A stretch of 41,317 nucleotides of DNA, taken from assembly GCA_050176585.1 (NCBI GenBank), contig JBFXHX010000034.1, forward strand, positions 1 through 41,317, given 5' to 3'. The position numbers were made by a program, and so were the translations under genes. Under the pieces are notes generated by a model. The model saw only the letters and a program-made list of their open reading frames with translations. It was not told where the DNA came from and ran no database searches. Below are positions 1 through 8,939 of this stretch, one piece after another (position 1 is the first letter of the stretch; every line of letters starts with the position of its first letter). This stretch comes from CAYYWP01 sp050176585 (lineage in GTDB: Bacteria > Desulfobacterota > Binatia > HRBIN30 > CADEER01).

Positions 1-139
1 GCGCGGACTGCGGAGGCAGTCGGCCGCCGTCCGAGTCTGCCAGCGCGACGACCTGGGCGCGCGGCACCTCGCGCATGGCGCGCAGCAGATTAGGACCCCA
101 GTACCCGAGGCCGATCTGTCCTATTCGGAGGGCTGCCAT
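1..139 (-). CDS. Gfo/Idh/MocA-family sugar oxidoreductase, N-terminal fragment
   Basis: The 46 visible residues form the start of a Rossmann fold: a short beta strand leads into GLGYWGPNLLR (from about residue 10), then a second strand ending in VVALADSD, where the acidic residue would bind the NAD(P) ribose. GYWGPN is typical of Gfo/Idh/MocA dehydrogenases that oxidise nucleotide-sugars in polysaccharide pathways, for example UDP-GlcNAc 3-dehydrogenases. The rest of the gene lies off the left edge. The ATG at 139 lies inside the 3' end of the preceding GT-C gene, a 19-bp overlap, so the two are probably translationally coupled. A purine-rich GCAGGGA stretch sits just upstream. The exact substrate cannot be told from this fragment. 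Confidence 0.8.
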   Translation of the reverse strand, partial: MAALRIGQIGLGYWGPNLLRAMREVPRAQVVALADSDGGRLPPQSA

Positions 140-2349
140 ACGTTTCCCTGCGTGGATCTGACCTGTGCGAGTAATCGTTCGGTGGGGCGGTAGATCATCA
201 CGTCCAGCCGGCTCTGAGCGAAGCCGACCGGCACGGTGCGGTTTTTCACGACCATCAAGTTCAGTCTGATGGGCATCTTTCGATACGAAGAAAAATATTC
301 GGTGTCGAGATTGCGTTCATTGGTGATCACGAACACGGGTCGGTTCTCGGCGACGAAGCCCTTCACGACGTCGTCCAAGCGGCCCTCGACGAGATCCGCG
401 TGGATATACCAAAACGGCGTCAGGCCAAATGACAACTTCATCGGAGCGCTGAGCCACCGCCAGTCCGGCGAGATCGACCGATCGACGAACACCACACTGC
501 CTTCGGGAAGGCTCGCGGCGATCGCCTGCACATCACCGTAGAAATGTTTGAGTTCCGTATCGCGGCTGTGCAAGTAAGATAGCGCGATCGACGGCGCCGA
601 AACGGCACACAAGACTGCGATTGCAAGAGCCGGCATCCGCGTCCGCAAGCGCGCGAGCGAAATGGCTCCGGCAATGATCAGCAATGGAATCGTCTCGCTC
701 ATCAAGTAGCGAGCGAAGTAGTACAGATACCGAGTGCTATCCGCCATCACGGTATTCACGGCCAGGAAGTACAACGCGAGGAAGCCACATAGGAACAGGT
801 GTGGATGGGTGGGCCAAGTCTGTAGCAAACGGTAGACGCCATGCAGTGCAATAACCAGCCCGATAGGGGTAATGAGTAACATCAGTACGGTGTAATTGAG
901 CATCCAAGCCGCGGCGACATCGGCCCCCCATAATTTGGCGCTCGTCGTGGGGTCGATACCGATCGCTCGCAGCTCAGGGCCGTAAACGCCGATATCGAAT
1001 ACGAAGCGATACGCGACGAGCAGCCCGCAGGCAATCACGCCCGCGAGCAGGATGAAGGCGATGTGCGGGCTCCAGGGGCGAAGCGACTCCAGCACAAGCT
1101 GTACGCGCTCGCGATGCCGGTGCAGTACCATGTACACGACCGAGAGCCCGGCGGCTCCGAACGCGAGCGCGCCCTTCGCGGCCCACGTGGAAAAATCGGT
1201 ACCGAAGTACGCGTTATACACAACGGACGAGTACGCGCACGAGAACACGTGACCGTACAGCACGCTATACGCATATACCGCGATGACGCCCGCCAAGGTC
1301 CAGAGGATCGCCGGACGCCGTAAGCTGGGCACGGGGCCGGCCAGCACATACGCCATGAAGCACAGCAGCGCGGCGATGTGCAGAAAGCCGCTAATCCGGG
1401 TGAGGAACAAGCATGCGAATGCGAGGACCGTCATGATGCCGTTCAGCCGATCGCGGCCGTCAGCTTTCAAGAGGCGGACGAAGAAGTACAGGCCGGTGAA
1501 GAAGAAGAACAATGCGGGTACTTCGGTCAAGGGGAGCTTAGATAAATAGGAGTGGAGCGGGTTTGCGGCGAGCAACAAGGCGGCCGATACGGCGGCAAAC
1601 GTGTTGCCCGCGACCGACAGGGTCAGAGCATAAATGACGACGATCGAGAGCAAGGCAAATACCGGCATGGATAGGGTGGAATGTTCCTGCCCGAAGAGGC
1701 TGCCGGCAATTGCCATCCACAGCGGATGCAGATGATAAAATTGGGGGACGAGCAGTCCGTCAGCGAAATCCTGTACATAAATGCCCGGCATATACAGTCC
1801 CTCGAAGCAGGACTGCTTGAACCATGTACCGCGCGCGGATTCGGTGGTGGCGTCCGGGATGATGTACGAGTTCTGCGTATAGTAAGTGTGATAAGTGAGT
1901 TCCGGGCGAGAGAGCTCGTCGTGTATGAAGATCCTCCCAGTATGGCGAATATTGTTGGCCACATTGAGATATACGCCGTGATCGATCGCGCCCGCCACCC
2001 AGTTACTAGGCGGAAAGCGCAGGGCCAGCGCGCCCACTGCGATCAACAACAGCGCGATGTGGCCGCGCCCGATCCGCAATCCGGGTGTGAGTTTGGGGAG
2101 GCGCCGGCGCCAAGCGAATAGCGCCGACGAGGCCAATGCGGCAGCAATGAGGAGATTGCGCAGCTGAAATGCGCCGAGTTGCAGCAGCAACACCGCCAGC
2201 AGCGAGAGCACGAGAACACCGGCCAACAGGATGTGCAACAGCGGTGCTCTGGATTCGACCGCTGCTGGCGCGCGTCCCATACACGCCTCGTAGACAGTCG
2301 CTCCGAGCGCGAGCAGCACGGGAAAGAAGCAGAAGATCCAAAGGCTCAT
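121..2349 (-). CDS. Multi-spanning membrane glycosyltransferase-like protein (GT-C type)
   Basis: The product has 742 residues with many hydrophobic segments, for example residues 4-24, 37-58, 63-80, 96-111 and a long series across the middle. A soluble C-terminal part of about 150 residues follows. After the early helices comes an acidic loop motif, DHGVY, at about residues 123-127. That position matches the first periplasmic loop of GT-C enzymes (PMT, ArnT and related), where an Asp is catalytic. Such enzymes move sugars from polyprenyl-phosphate donors outside the inner membrane. The start is the ATG that overlaps the TGA of the preceding GT4 fusion gene in an ATGA. The longer open frame upstream of this ATG overlaps that gene and is rejected. 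The family call rests on topology and context; the substrate is unknown. Confidence 0.75.
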   Translation of the reverse strand: MSLWIFCFFPVLLALGATVYEACMGRAPAAVESRAPLLHILLAGVLVLSLLAVLLLQLGAFQLRNLLIAAALASSALFAWRRRLPKLTPGLRIGRGHIALLLIAVGALALRFPPSNWVAGAIDHGVYLNVANNIRHTGRIFIHDELSRPELTYHTYYTQNSYIIPDATTESARGTWFKQSCFEGLYMPGIYVQDFADGLLVPQFYHLHPLWMAIAGSLFGQEHSTLSMPVFALLSIVVIYALTLSVAGNTFAAVSAALLLAANPLHSYLSKLPLTEVPALFFFFTGLYFFVRLLKADGRDRLNGIMTVLAFACLFLTRISGFLHIAALLCFMAYVLAGPVPSLRRPAILWTLAGVIAVYAYSVLYGHVFSCAYSSVVYNAYFGTDFSTWAAKGALAFGAAGLSVVYMVLHRHRERVQLVLESLRPWSPHIAFILLAGVIACGLLVAYRFVFDIGVYGPELRAIGIDPTTSAKLWGADVAAAWMLNYTVLMLLITPIGLVIALHGVYRLLQTWPTHPHLFLCGFLALYFLAVNTVMADSTRYLYYFARYLMSETIPLLIIAGAISLARLRTRMPALAIAVLCAVSAPSIALSYLHSRDTELKHFYGDVQAIAASLPEGSVVFVDRSISPDWRWLSAPMKLSFGLTPFWYIHADLVEGRLDDVVKGFVAENRPVFVITNERNLDTEYFSSYRKMPIRLNLMVVKNRTVPVGFAQSRLDVMIYRPTERLLAQVRSTQGNVWQPSE

Positions 2350-5264
2350 CCGCAGACCGCTTCTATGCCCGACCCGCCGGTCGATGGCGTGGACTGGGCG
2401 GAGTCGCGATACGCGAGGCCGGCATTGACGAGCGCGAATCCATTTCGCCCGAGCTCCGCACGGAGATCCGCATCGCGCGACAGGCGGTCCAGGCACCGCA
2501 CGGCGTCTTCGACATCTCGGTAGTACAGTCCACACCGTCCCTGCCGCACCAGGTTCGTCAGCTCGAGGTTCGCTTCGGGCACCAGCAGCGGTCGTTGATG
2601 CATCAGACCGGTCACCACGTCGCGCGTGGTCGCATTGGACGAGACGACCCACAGCACCTGCGCATCCCGGAGCTGATCTTCGCCCAGCCAATCGGCCATG
2701 CAAAAACGGGTATTTGAACCGTGCTGGTCGCCGAATCGCGCCAGCGCCTCGGCGCACGTGGCATCGACTTCTCGGCCCGCGCAGGCGATGAGGCCCTTGT
2801 GCGTCTGGACTGGCCCTTTCGCGGCTGCGGCCTCGTACACGGCGAGCAGGGCGGTCACGCGCCGCTTCAGGGTGTTGTCGGCGATCTTGCGAAACGCCGC
2901 GGCGCCAAACGCCTCGATCCGCGACGGGTCGCTGAGAAACCGCTGCATCTTGTCGGCGAGGTCCGCAGCGTCACCGGGGGTGAACAGGTAGCCGGTATGT
3001 CCATCGTCGACGAGCTCCGGAATGCCGCCCAGGCGCGAGGCGATGACCGCCGTATGCGCCGCCATGGCCTCGGTGATGGTGATGGGTTGATTCTCGGGCC
3101 AGATGGACGGCAGGACCAGTACGTCGGTGTCGCGCAGCACGCGTTCCGCCTCGGCGTGGTCGAGCTTGCCCCAGAACCGCACGAGCGCCGCTACGCCGCG
3201 CTCGCGCGCGCGCGCCTCGTACGCCGTCCGCTCGTGGCCTTCGCCCACGACGTTCAAGGTGACCCGCCGGCGATCCAAATACGGGAGAGCGTCCAGCAGG
3301 GTGGCCACCCCTTTGTGCGCCGCGAGGTACCCGATGAAGGTGAAGCGCACCGGACCGGTGCGCGGGCGCTTCCGCAGGCGCGCGAGCCGCTCCACGTGGA
3401 CGCCGTACCAGACGTTCGCGATTTTCTCGCGCGGAATGCCCGCCTGGTGATACGCGGCGCCCAGATACGCGCTGGGCGCGATGAAGGTGTCCACCGCCTC
3501 GAGTTGCAAGGCGATGTAATCGTTGCGCATGCGGATCGGCACGTGGCGCCAGCGGTCGTCGGAGATGAAGGCCTTGCATTCGTGGCAGCGGCTGAAGTCG
3601 TCGCACACGGTGGCCGCCTGCTTGAGCAGCGTGTTCTTGAAGCAAAAGCCCCAGTGGTCGTGCAGCGTCAGCACGGTGGGGAGGCCGCGCCGCTTGGCGG
3701 CGCCGATCATTCCGGTCGAGAGGCCGATGAGGTTGTGCATGTGCACGACGTCGGGCGCGAACTCATCGAGGAGCTCGTCGAAGTGGCGCTCGATCCGCGG
3801 GTTGACGAAGCTGCAGAAGTCCGAGCTGTAGTCGCGCGCGCGCAGGGCCACGCGGTGCACCGGTACGCCCTCGAAGCGGTCCTGCCGCACCCCGTAGTGC
3901 TCGCCGGGGCCGTTGAGCTCGCCCGCGAATACGCGCACGTCGTGGCCTAGCCCCGCCAGGGTCTTCGCCTGGGCATGCGCGATCAGCTCCGCCCCGCCGA
4001 TGAACGCCGGCGGGTAGGCATTGGCACAGAGCAGCACTTTCACGGAGCCCTGCGTTGCGCGGATCGCGTGCGCGGCCTTGGCGCCGACGGAGCGCCACGT
4101 ATACTGCCGCAGCACTTTCGCTTTCCCGCGCGCGCCGCACGCGCGGAGGCGCTCGGGCTCCGCCAGCGCCTTGCGGATGACGGCTTCGAGGCTGCGCGCG
4201 TTGCCGTACTCGGCGAGAAACCCCTCCGTGCCGATGATGCTCGGCATGGCGCCTTCGGTCGTTCCCACGACCGGCACACCGCACATCCAGGCTTCCAGAA
4301 AGACGATGCCGAACGCTTCATACCGGGACGGCAGCACCAGCAAGTCGGTGAGGTGGAGCAGATGCACCTTGTCGCGGTGCGACAGCATGCCGACGTCGAC
4401 GATGCGCCGCCGCTCGTCGGGCGCCAGCGCTCGATACATCTCGGCGAACCAATCCGTGTGTGGACCGGCGAGAAAGCAGCGGACGGGGACGTCGGTTGCG
4501 AGGTGGCGGACCGCTTCGATCAGGTCGCCGATGCCCTTGTCGGGCATCTTGCGGCCGAGAAACGTGATCACCCGCTCTCCGGGCTGGAGGCCGAACTCTC
4601 CAGCGAGCCTGGCGCGGAAGCCATCGACGTCCGCGGGCACGTACTCCGCCGGGTCCACGCCCGTACCGGCGACGTGCAGCCGCTCTGCCGGAACGCCGCG
4701 CGCGGCCAGGTAGTCGCGCTCGTACTCCGAATCCGCGATCACTGCGTCACAGTGGCGCAGCAGCGCGTAATTGGACCACCGCTCGTAAAACGGATGAGCG
4801 GGGTGGAAGTGCGGCACGATCACCGTGGTCTTCTTGAAGAACTTCGCGAGCGCAAACGCGATGAAGTTGTGTGGATGCGGTTGCGTGTGCAGGAACACGA
4901 CGTCCGCGCGCCGGATCTCGCGCCACATGCGGCCGTACATCTCGCCGGAATGCGGTCCGTAAAAGTAGATGCCGAGGCGTTCGTCGAGCACGCGGCGATA
5001 GAGGAGGTGGTACACGGAATAGAGCGGCAGCGACCGCCGGTAGCGGCGGACCAGGACGCGCCCGTCGAGCTGCAGCGGCCCCAGCGCCAGCGTGCGGTCT
5101 TCGTCGAGCGGATCGCGCCAGTATTCCTCTTCCTTGTTGATGTCGAGCGTCAGCACGCGCACGTCGTGCCCATCGTGCGCGAGGTGCTGGCACACCTCGC
5201 GCGCCCATGTTTCCGAACCGCCGACCGCCGGCGGATACCGCTGGATGATGCTGACGATGCGCAT
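2346..5264 (-). CDS. Tandem GT4-GT4 glycosyltransferase fusion
   Basis: The 972-residue product contains two complete GT-B glycosyltransferases of family GT4. Unit one (about 1-405) opens with a PPAVGGSETW glycine loop and carries the EX7E signature as EAFGIVFLE. Unit two (about 409-800) restarts with YPPAFIGGAEL and carries ENQPITITE. Each unit is the usual length of a GT4 enzyme. The last 160 or so residues look like part of a further GT-B C-terminal half but lack a clear EX7E. The ATG at 5264 directly follows the stop of the upstream 171-residue gene, and the 3' end overlaps the GT-C gene by 4 bp. It probably adds two successive sugars to a growing glycan on the cytoplasmic side. Donors and linkages cannot be read from the sequence. 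Confidence 0.85.
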   Translation of the reverse strand: MRIVSIIQRYPPAVGGSETWAREVCQHLAHDGHDVRVLTLDINKEEEYWRDPLDEDRTLALGPLQLDGRVLVRRYRRSLPLYSVYHLLYRRVLDERLGIYFYGPHSGEMYGRMWREIRRADVVFLHTQPHPHNFIAFALAKFFKKTTVIVPHFHPAHPFYERWSNYALLRHCDAVIADSEYERDYLAARGVPAERLHVAGTGVDPAEYVPADVDGFRARLAGEFGLQPGERVITFLGRKMPDKGIGDLIEAVRHLATDVPVRCFLAGPHTDWFAEMYRALAPDERRRIVDVGMLSHRDKVHLLHLTDLLVLPSRYEAFGIVFLEAWMCGVPVVGTTEGAMPSIIGTEGFLAEYGNARSLEAVIRKALAEPERLRACGARGKAKVLRQYTWRSVGAKAAHAIRATQGSVKVLLCANAYPPAFIGGAELIAHAQAKTLAGLGHDVRVFAGELNGPGEHYGVRQDRFEGVPVHRVALRARDYSSDFCSFVNPRIERHFDELLDEFAPDVVHMHNLIGLSTGMIGAAKRRGLPTVLTLHDHWGFCFKNTLLKQAATVCDDFSRCHECKAFISDDRWRHVPIRMRNDYIALQLEAVDTFIAPSAYLGAAYHQAGIPREKIANVWYGVHVERLARLRKRPRTGPVRFTFIGYLAAHKGVATLLDALPYLDRRRVTLNVVGEGHERTAYEARARERGVAALVRFWGKLDHAEAERVLRDTDVLVLPSIWPENQPITITEAMAAHTAVIASRLGGIPELVDDGHTGYLFTPGDAADLADKMQRFLSDPSRIEAFGAAAFRKIADNTLKRRVTALLAVYEAAAAKGPVQTHKGLIACAGREVDATCAEALARFGDQHGSNTRFCMADWLGEDQLRDAQVLWVVSSNATTRDVVTGLMHQRPLLVPEANLELTNLVRQGRCGLYYRDVEDAVRCLDRLSRDADLRAELGRNGFALVNAGLAYRDSAQSTPSTGGSGIEAVCG

Positions 5265-5780
5265 TCAGGCGAGCTCTTGCAGCACGCTCAGCCGCTGTTC
5301 TTCGAGCTCCGGGGAGCCGGCGAGCACGGCGGTGACGGTGTACTTCCCCGGGGCAACGCACAACCCGCGCCAGACGCCGTCGGCCGGCAGCGTTACGCCG
5401 TCCACGGTGACCTGCGCCGAATGCTGCCAGTCGTAGGCGATCCCGACGTGGAGCGTCCGTCGCCGTGGCGCGATCACGGTGTGCTCGACGAACCCGTAGT
5501 GTCCGCTGGGATGCGTATGGTCATCGCAGCGGTAGATGTCGAGGACCAGCCGGGCGAGCACGTCCACGGGGCCCGCGTTGGTGACCAGGATCTCGTATGT
5601 GCTGATCTCGCCGGCGCGCGCGCGCGGCGAGAGCGCGCGAAAGGCGGCGAGCGCGATCGTGAGCTGGTCGTGCTGAGCGCCCCAGCGCGCCATCGCCGCG
5701 ACCGTGCGCAGGATCTGCAGTACGTCGATCGCGACATGCTGGAGCGTCCGGTGCCACGTGGCGGCGCGGGATGCGGGCAT
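5265..5780 (-). CDS. Hypothetical protein, probable beta-rich C-terminal domain
   Basis: A 171-residue protein without a recognised family. The N-terminal 60 residues look helical. The rest alternates short hydrophobic strands and turns, including TYEILVTNAGP, ARLVLDIYRC and GKYTVTAVL, which suggests an Ig-like or carbohydrate-binding beta sandwich. There is no signal peptide and no membrane segment. The ATG lies 2 bp after the stop of the coiled-coil methyltransferase, and the stop abuts the ATG of the GT4 fusion, so it is an embedded operon member. By analogy with C-terminal beta domains of O-antigen exporters it might recognise a modified glycan, but this is only inferred from context. Longer open frames running upstream here overlap the methyltransferase and are shadows. 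Confidence 0.7.
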   Translation of the reverse strand: MPASRAATWHRTLQHVAIDVLQILRTVAAMARWGAQHDQLTIALAAFRALSPRARAGEISTYEILVTNAGPVDVLARLVLDIYRCDDHTHPSGHYGFVEHTVIAPRRRTLHVGIAYDWQHSAQVTVDGVTLPADGVWRGLCVAPGKYTVTAVLAGSPELEEQRLSVLQELA

Positions 5781-5782
5781 CG

Positions 5783-7279
5783 CTACGGCTTCCACCCGAT
5801 CACGGCGAAATCGCGCGGGCCGTAGAAGTACTGGTTGAAGCGCCGGACGATATCGGAATCCTCCGGCGTGATGCGCTGTTCGGGGCGGGCGGGATTCAAA
5901 TAGAGCACGTCGACGTTGGCGAGCCCGCGGCTCTCGAGGAAGAACTTCGCGACCTGCGGAGGAATCGGGCGGTGATGGGAAGGGTCGGCGTAAAACGTGC
6001 AAGAGCCCACCAGGATGTTTTCCGGGTTCGGTGTCTCGAAGATCGCCACTCCGCCGGACCGTAGCGCTCGCACGGTCTCGTCGACGAGATCGAGGAAGAG
6101 CTCGAAAGGGAGGTGCTCGATGACTTGAAACGCGGTGACCGCGCCGAGGCTCCCGTGCGCGACGCTGCGCAGGTGTGCGATCGCGTCGACCTGCGCGACG
6201 TTCAATCCGGCGCGCCGGCACCGCTCGACGAGAATCGGGTTGAGATCGACCCCGGCGGCCTCGATCCCGGCTTGCTGCAGGACCTCGAGCCATTCCCCGC
6301 GACCACACCCGATGTCCAAGACCGGAGATCCCTCGGTCCCGGAGCTCGCCTGCCGGACGATCGGCAAGAAGTGCCGTTGGCGCTCCGAGATCTCGTCTCG
6401 GGCGCCGCGGAACTCTTCTTCGAACGCCACATACAATGCATCTTCGCCTTCCGCATAGCTCGCGGTCCGGCACGGAGAGGTGTCTTCGCTCGGCTCCGGC
6501 GGCGCCACGGCCGGCCCGCTGCTCGGCCGCGCCGCCGGCCGCGGTGATTCGAGCAGCACCGCGCCGCGGCGGTTGTATGGCGGCAGGTGCGCCCGTACCA
6601 CGGTCAGGGCGTCCGCGAGTTGGCGCACTCGGTCGTGAAGGTCGGGAATTTGCGCGCTCAGATCGGCGAAGCGGGCCTGGACATCGGGCATTTGAGCCGT
6701 GACACCGCCGACCTGCCGGTACAGATCGACCACCTGGCCCTGGAGCAGGCCGACGCGCTGGTCGAGGTTCGCGAGACGCGTGCTCAGCTCGGGCATTTGC
6801 CGGACGAGATTGCCGAGCAAATCGCGTACGGCCGCGTGGCGCTCGGCGTCCGCCGCCTCGAGTCGCGCGAGATACTCGTTGCGAAACTCGGTGACCGCCG
6901 CGTGGAGCGCGGCATCGCCGCGCTGCACACCGCTGCCGATGTTGGCGAGCGCGTTCAACACGAGCTTGTTGAACACGGCTTGATCGACGGTGATGACCCG
7001 CAGGAAGAAGTAACACATGCGGGTGAGCAGCCTCGCGAGGGCGCGCCGTACCGGGCCGAAGCCGCCGAACGGCGGCACCGCCGTCCCGACATCGGCGACG
7101 CGCAGGGCTTGCTCCGTCAGCATCCGCGCTGCGTCCAGCTCGGGAATGGCTGCCAGCGGCGGCAGCGCGTCGGGGCGCGCGGACAGCGGGGCCGCGGCGC
7201 TGCGGCGCTCGATCTCGGAGCGAATCTTCGCCACCAGGGCGTCGATGTCCAGTCCGCTTCCTCGCCCGCTGTCAGGCAT
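5783..7279 (-). CDS. SAM-dependent methyltransferase with long N-terminal coiled coil
   Basis: The 498-residue protein has a helical N-terminal half and a class I methyltransferase C-terminal half. Motif I is VLDIGCGRGEW at about residues 320-330, followed by the acidic GVDLNP and an FQVIEHLP segment. Residues about 110-265 are dominated by regularly spaced Leu, Val and Gln without Pro-rich breaks, as expected of a coiled coil. A proline-rich hinge follows at about 270-290. The layout recalls O-antigen chain-terminating methyltransferases, whose stalk measures chain length, although in WbdD the stalk follows the catalytic domain. The ATG at 7279 encodes MPDSG; the open frame continues upstream but without plausible protein sequence. 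It begins the downstream half of the locus after a long leader. Confidence 0.8.
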   Translation of the reverse strand: MPDSGRGSGLDIDALVAKIRSEIERRSAAAPLSARPDALPPLAAIPELDAARMLTEQALRVADVGTAVPPFGGFGPVRRALARLLTRMCYFFLRVITVDQAVFNKLVLNALANIGSGVQRGDAALHAAVTEFRNEYLARLEAADAERHAAVRDLLGNLVRQMPELSTRLANLDQRVGLLQGQVVDLYRQVGGVTAQMPDVQARFADLSAQIPDLHDRVRQLADALTVVRAHLPPYNRRGAVLLESPRPAARPSSGPAVAPPEPSEDTSPCRTASYAEGEDALYVAFEEEFRGARDEISERQRHFLPIVRQASSGTEGSPVLDIGCGRGEWLEVLQQAGIEAAGVDLNPILVERCRRAGLNVAQVDAIAHLRSVAHGSLGAVTAFQVIEHLPFELFLDLVDETVRALRSGGVAIFETPNPENILVGSCTFYADPSHHRPIPPQVAKFFLESRGLANVDVLYLNPARPEQRITPEDSDIVRRFNQYFYGPRDFAVIGWKP

Positions 7280-7702
7280 GCTTCGAGCCCGTGACTGGCC
7301 GCTCCGGTGCGTCACACCGGTCCCGCCACTGCATGCGCGGACGGCGCCCGGCGCGCGCATCGGCGCGGCCCGCGCGTTGGCGAGCACTTGCTGTGTCGAG
7401 CGCCTGGCGCCGCCAGCGCCATCGGCCGCGACCGGGTGCTCCGCGCATTTGCAGCAGCGCGCGCCGGTATGTCGCACACGCATCCATACAGGAACCTGAT
7501 GGATCGTAGGGATCCGGCCGATCGAGCCGCGCGGCTGAACGCGTCAGTCGTGTGGCATGCCCGTGCCCGGCGCTCCACCTGCCTCCCCAAAACACACACA
7601 CACACGCCTGAACCCGGTGAGCCGCCGCGCTCTTGTTTCTGCAGCTCGTGAACGTTCGGTCCTTCACCAGTCCTTGCCCGAGTTGTCAAGCATAGAGTTG
7701 CG
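7280..7702. other. Intergenic leader region with (AC)7 tract
   Basis: No gene is supported here. The open frames on both strands have low-complexity Arg/Ala/Cys-rich translations without family features. The stretch contains a 14-base alternating AC run at 7592-7605. It would form the long 5' leader of the coiled-coil methyltransferase if transcription starts near the TTGACA at 7689-7684 (minus strand). Confidence 0.55.
7661..7689 (-). promoter_or_regulatory. Candidate promoter for the downstream half of the polysaccharide locus
   Basis: A perfect TTGACA (7689-7684 on the minus strand) is followed after 17 bp by TGAAGG, a poor match to a -10 box. It lies just after the stop of the GT4 gene and about 400 bp upstream of the methyltransferase start. 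Confidence 0.3.
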
Positions 7703-8902
7703 CTACCGCGTGAATGGCACCAACTCCTCGTACACCGCGAACGTCTCGCGCGCGCAGCGCTCCCAACTGAAGCGCGCAGCGCGGGCGCGGCCGCGCTCGC
7801 TCAGGATGCGCCGCTGTGCGGTATCGCCGAGCACCTCCGCGAGCACCGCAGCGAGAGCGTCCGGGTCGCGCGGATCGACGTACCGCGCCGCGTCGCCGGC
7901 GATTTCGGCCAGCGACCCGGCGGCGGACGTCACCACGGGCGTGCCGCACGCCATCGCTTCGAGCACGGGTAAGCCGAAACCCTCGTACAGCGAGGGGTAC
8001 GCGAGCAGCTCCGCGGCGCTGTAGACCGCGGGGAGATCGGCCGCGGCAATCCGCCCGAGGATGTCGACGCGCACGCGCGCGCCCTCGGCGGCGAGCGCGC
8101 GCTGTAAGGCGTCGTATCCCCAGCCGCGGTGCCCCACGAGCACCAGGCGCAGCGGCGCTCCGCGCTGGTCGCGCAGGCGCGCGCAGGCGCGCACCAGCAG
8201 CGGGAGATTCTTGCGCGGCTCGATCGTGCCGACGTGCAGCAGATACGGCGGCGCGATGCCGTATCGCGCCAGCACCGCCTGCCGCGCGGGCGAGTCCGGC
8301 ACCGGCTGAAAGCGCTCGTCGCAGCCGAGGTGCACGACGCGGATGCGCTGCGCCGGCACGCCGAGCAGCTCGCGCAAGTCCTGTGCGGTGGCGTGCGAGT
8401 CGGCGATCACGCGCTGCGCGGCGTGTACGGTCCGCGGCACGCGGGCGATGAGCTGCCGCAGGCCCGGGGTGCCGAGCTCTGGGAAGCGCAGCAGGGCGAG
8501 GTCGTGCACGGTGACCACGAGGGGCGTGCGCCGCGTGCGCGGCGCCGCGTAGTTGGTCGCGTGGTAGAGCGCCGCGGGACCGAGCGCCGCTTCGGCGCTG
8601 AGGAGCCGCGGCATGCGCATGATCGGCGCGCCCGCGACCAGCGGATAGACCAACGAAGGCAGCCATCGCACGTTCGGAGGGAAGGAGGCGGACGCCGCCG
8701 CGCTGTCGTCGCGCGCCAGCGGCCAGCGCAAGCCGAATAGCCCGAATTCCACCTCCGGATGCTGAGCGGCCAGCGCGCGCACGAGCGCGCCGGTGTACAC
8801 GGCGATGCCGGCGGATTGCACTTGCAGCGGCAGCCCGTCGAGCACGATGCGCGGCGGCGCCGAGCCCCGCTGTCCCGCCGCTCGCCAGCCGCGCGCCACC
8901 AT
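7703..8902 (-). CDS. GT4 family glycosyltransferase
   Basis: The 399-residue product matches the length and order of a single GT-B enzyme. The N-terminal domain begins with a strand and a glycine loop (VLDGLPLQVQSAGIAVYTG). The C-terminal domain carries LLHVGTIEPRKNL, which binds the donor, and the EX7E signature EGFGLPVLE followed by AMACGTPVV. This form resembles mannosyl- and rhamnosyl-transferases of O-antigen and capsule loci, so a deoxysugar or mannose donor is plausible next to gmd; that is inference. The start could be the ATG at 8902 or a GTG two codons upstream at 8908. The gene follows the small methyltransferase gene after a gap of about 37 bp. Confidence 0.85.
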   Translation of the reverse strand: MVARGWRAAGQRGSAPPRIVLDGLPLQVQSAGIAVYTGALVRALAAQHPEVEFGLFGLRWPLARDDSAAASASFPPNVRWLPSLVYPLVAGAPIMRMPRLLSAEAALGPAALYHATNYAAPRTRRTPLVVTVHDLALLRFPELGTPGLRQLIARVPRTVHAAQRVIADSHATAQDLRELLGVPAQRIRVVHLGCDERFQPVPDSPARQAVLARYGIAPPYLLHVGTIEPRKNLPLLVRACARLRDQRGAPLRLVLVGHRGWGYDALQRALAAEGARVRVDILGRIAAADLPAVYSAAELLAYPSLYEGFGLPVLEAMACGTPVVTSAAGSLAEIAGDAARYVDPRDPDALAAVLAEVLGDTAQRRILSERGRARAARFSWERCARETFAVYEELVPFTR

Positions 8903-8939
8903 CAGCACGGCCGCCGGGCATCGTGCGCACCGGCGCCGG

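Noticed and set aside
3975..5825. A 616-residue plus-strand open frame opposite the GT4 fusion
   Set aside because: It is a high-GC antisense shadow rich in Arg, Ala, His and Asp with no family features, and the minus-strand gene is certain.
5265..7016. A 583-residue minus-strand open frame
   Set aside because: Only the last 171 codons have coding character. The rest shadows the methyltransferase in another frame.
7272..7689. Minus-strand open frames over the AC tract upstream of the methyltransferase
   Set aside because: The translations are low-complexity with no known domains. The methyltransferase starts at 7279.
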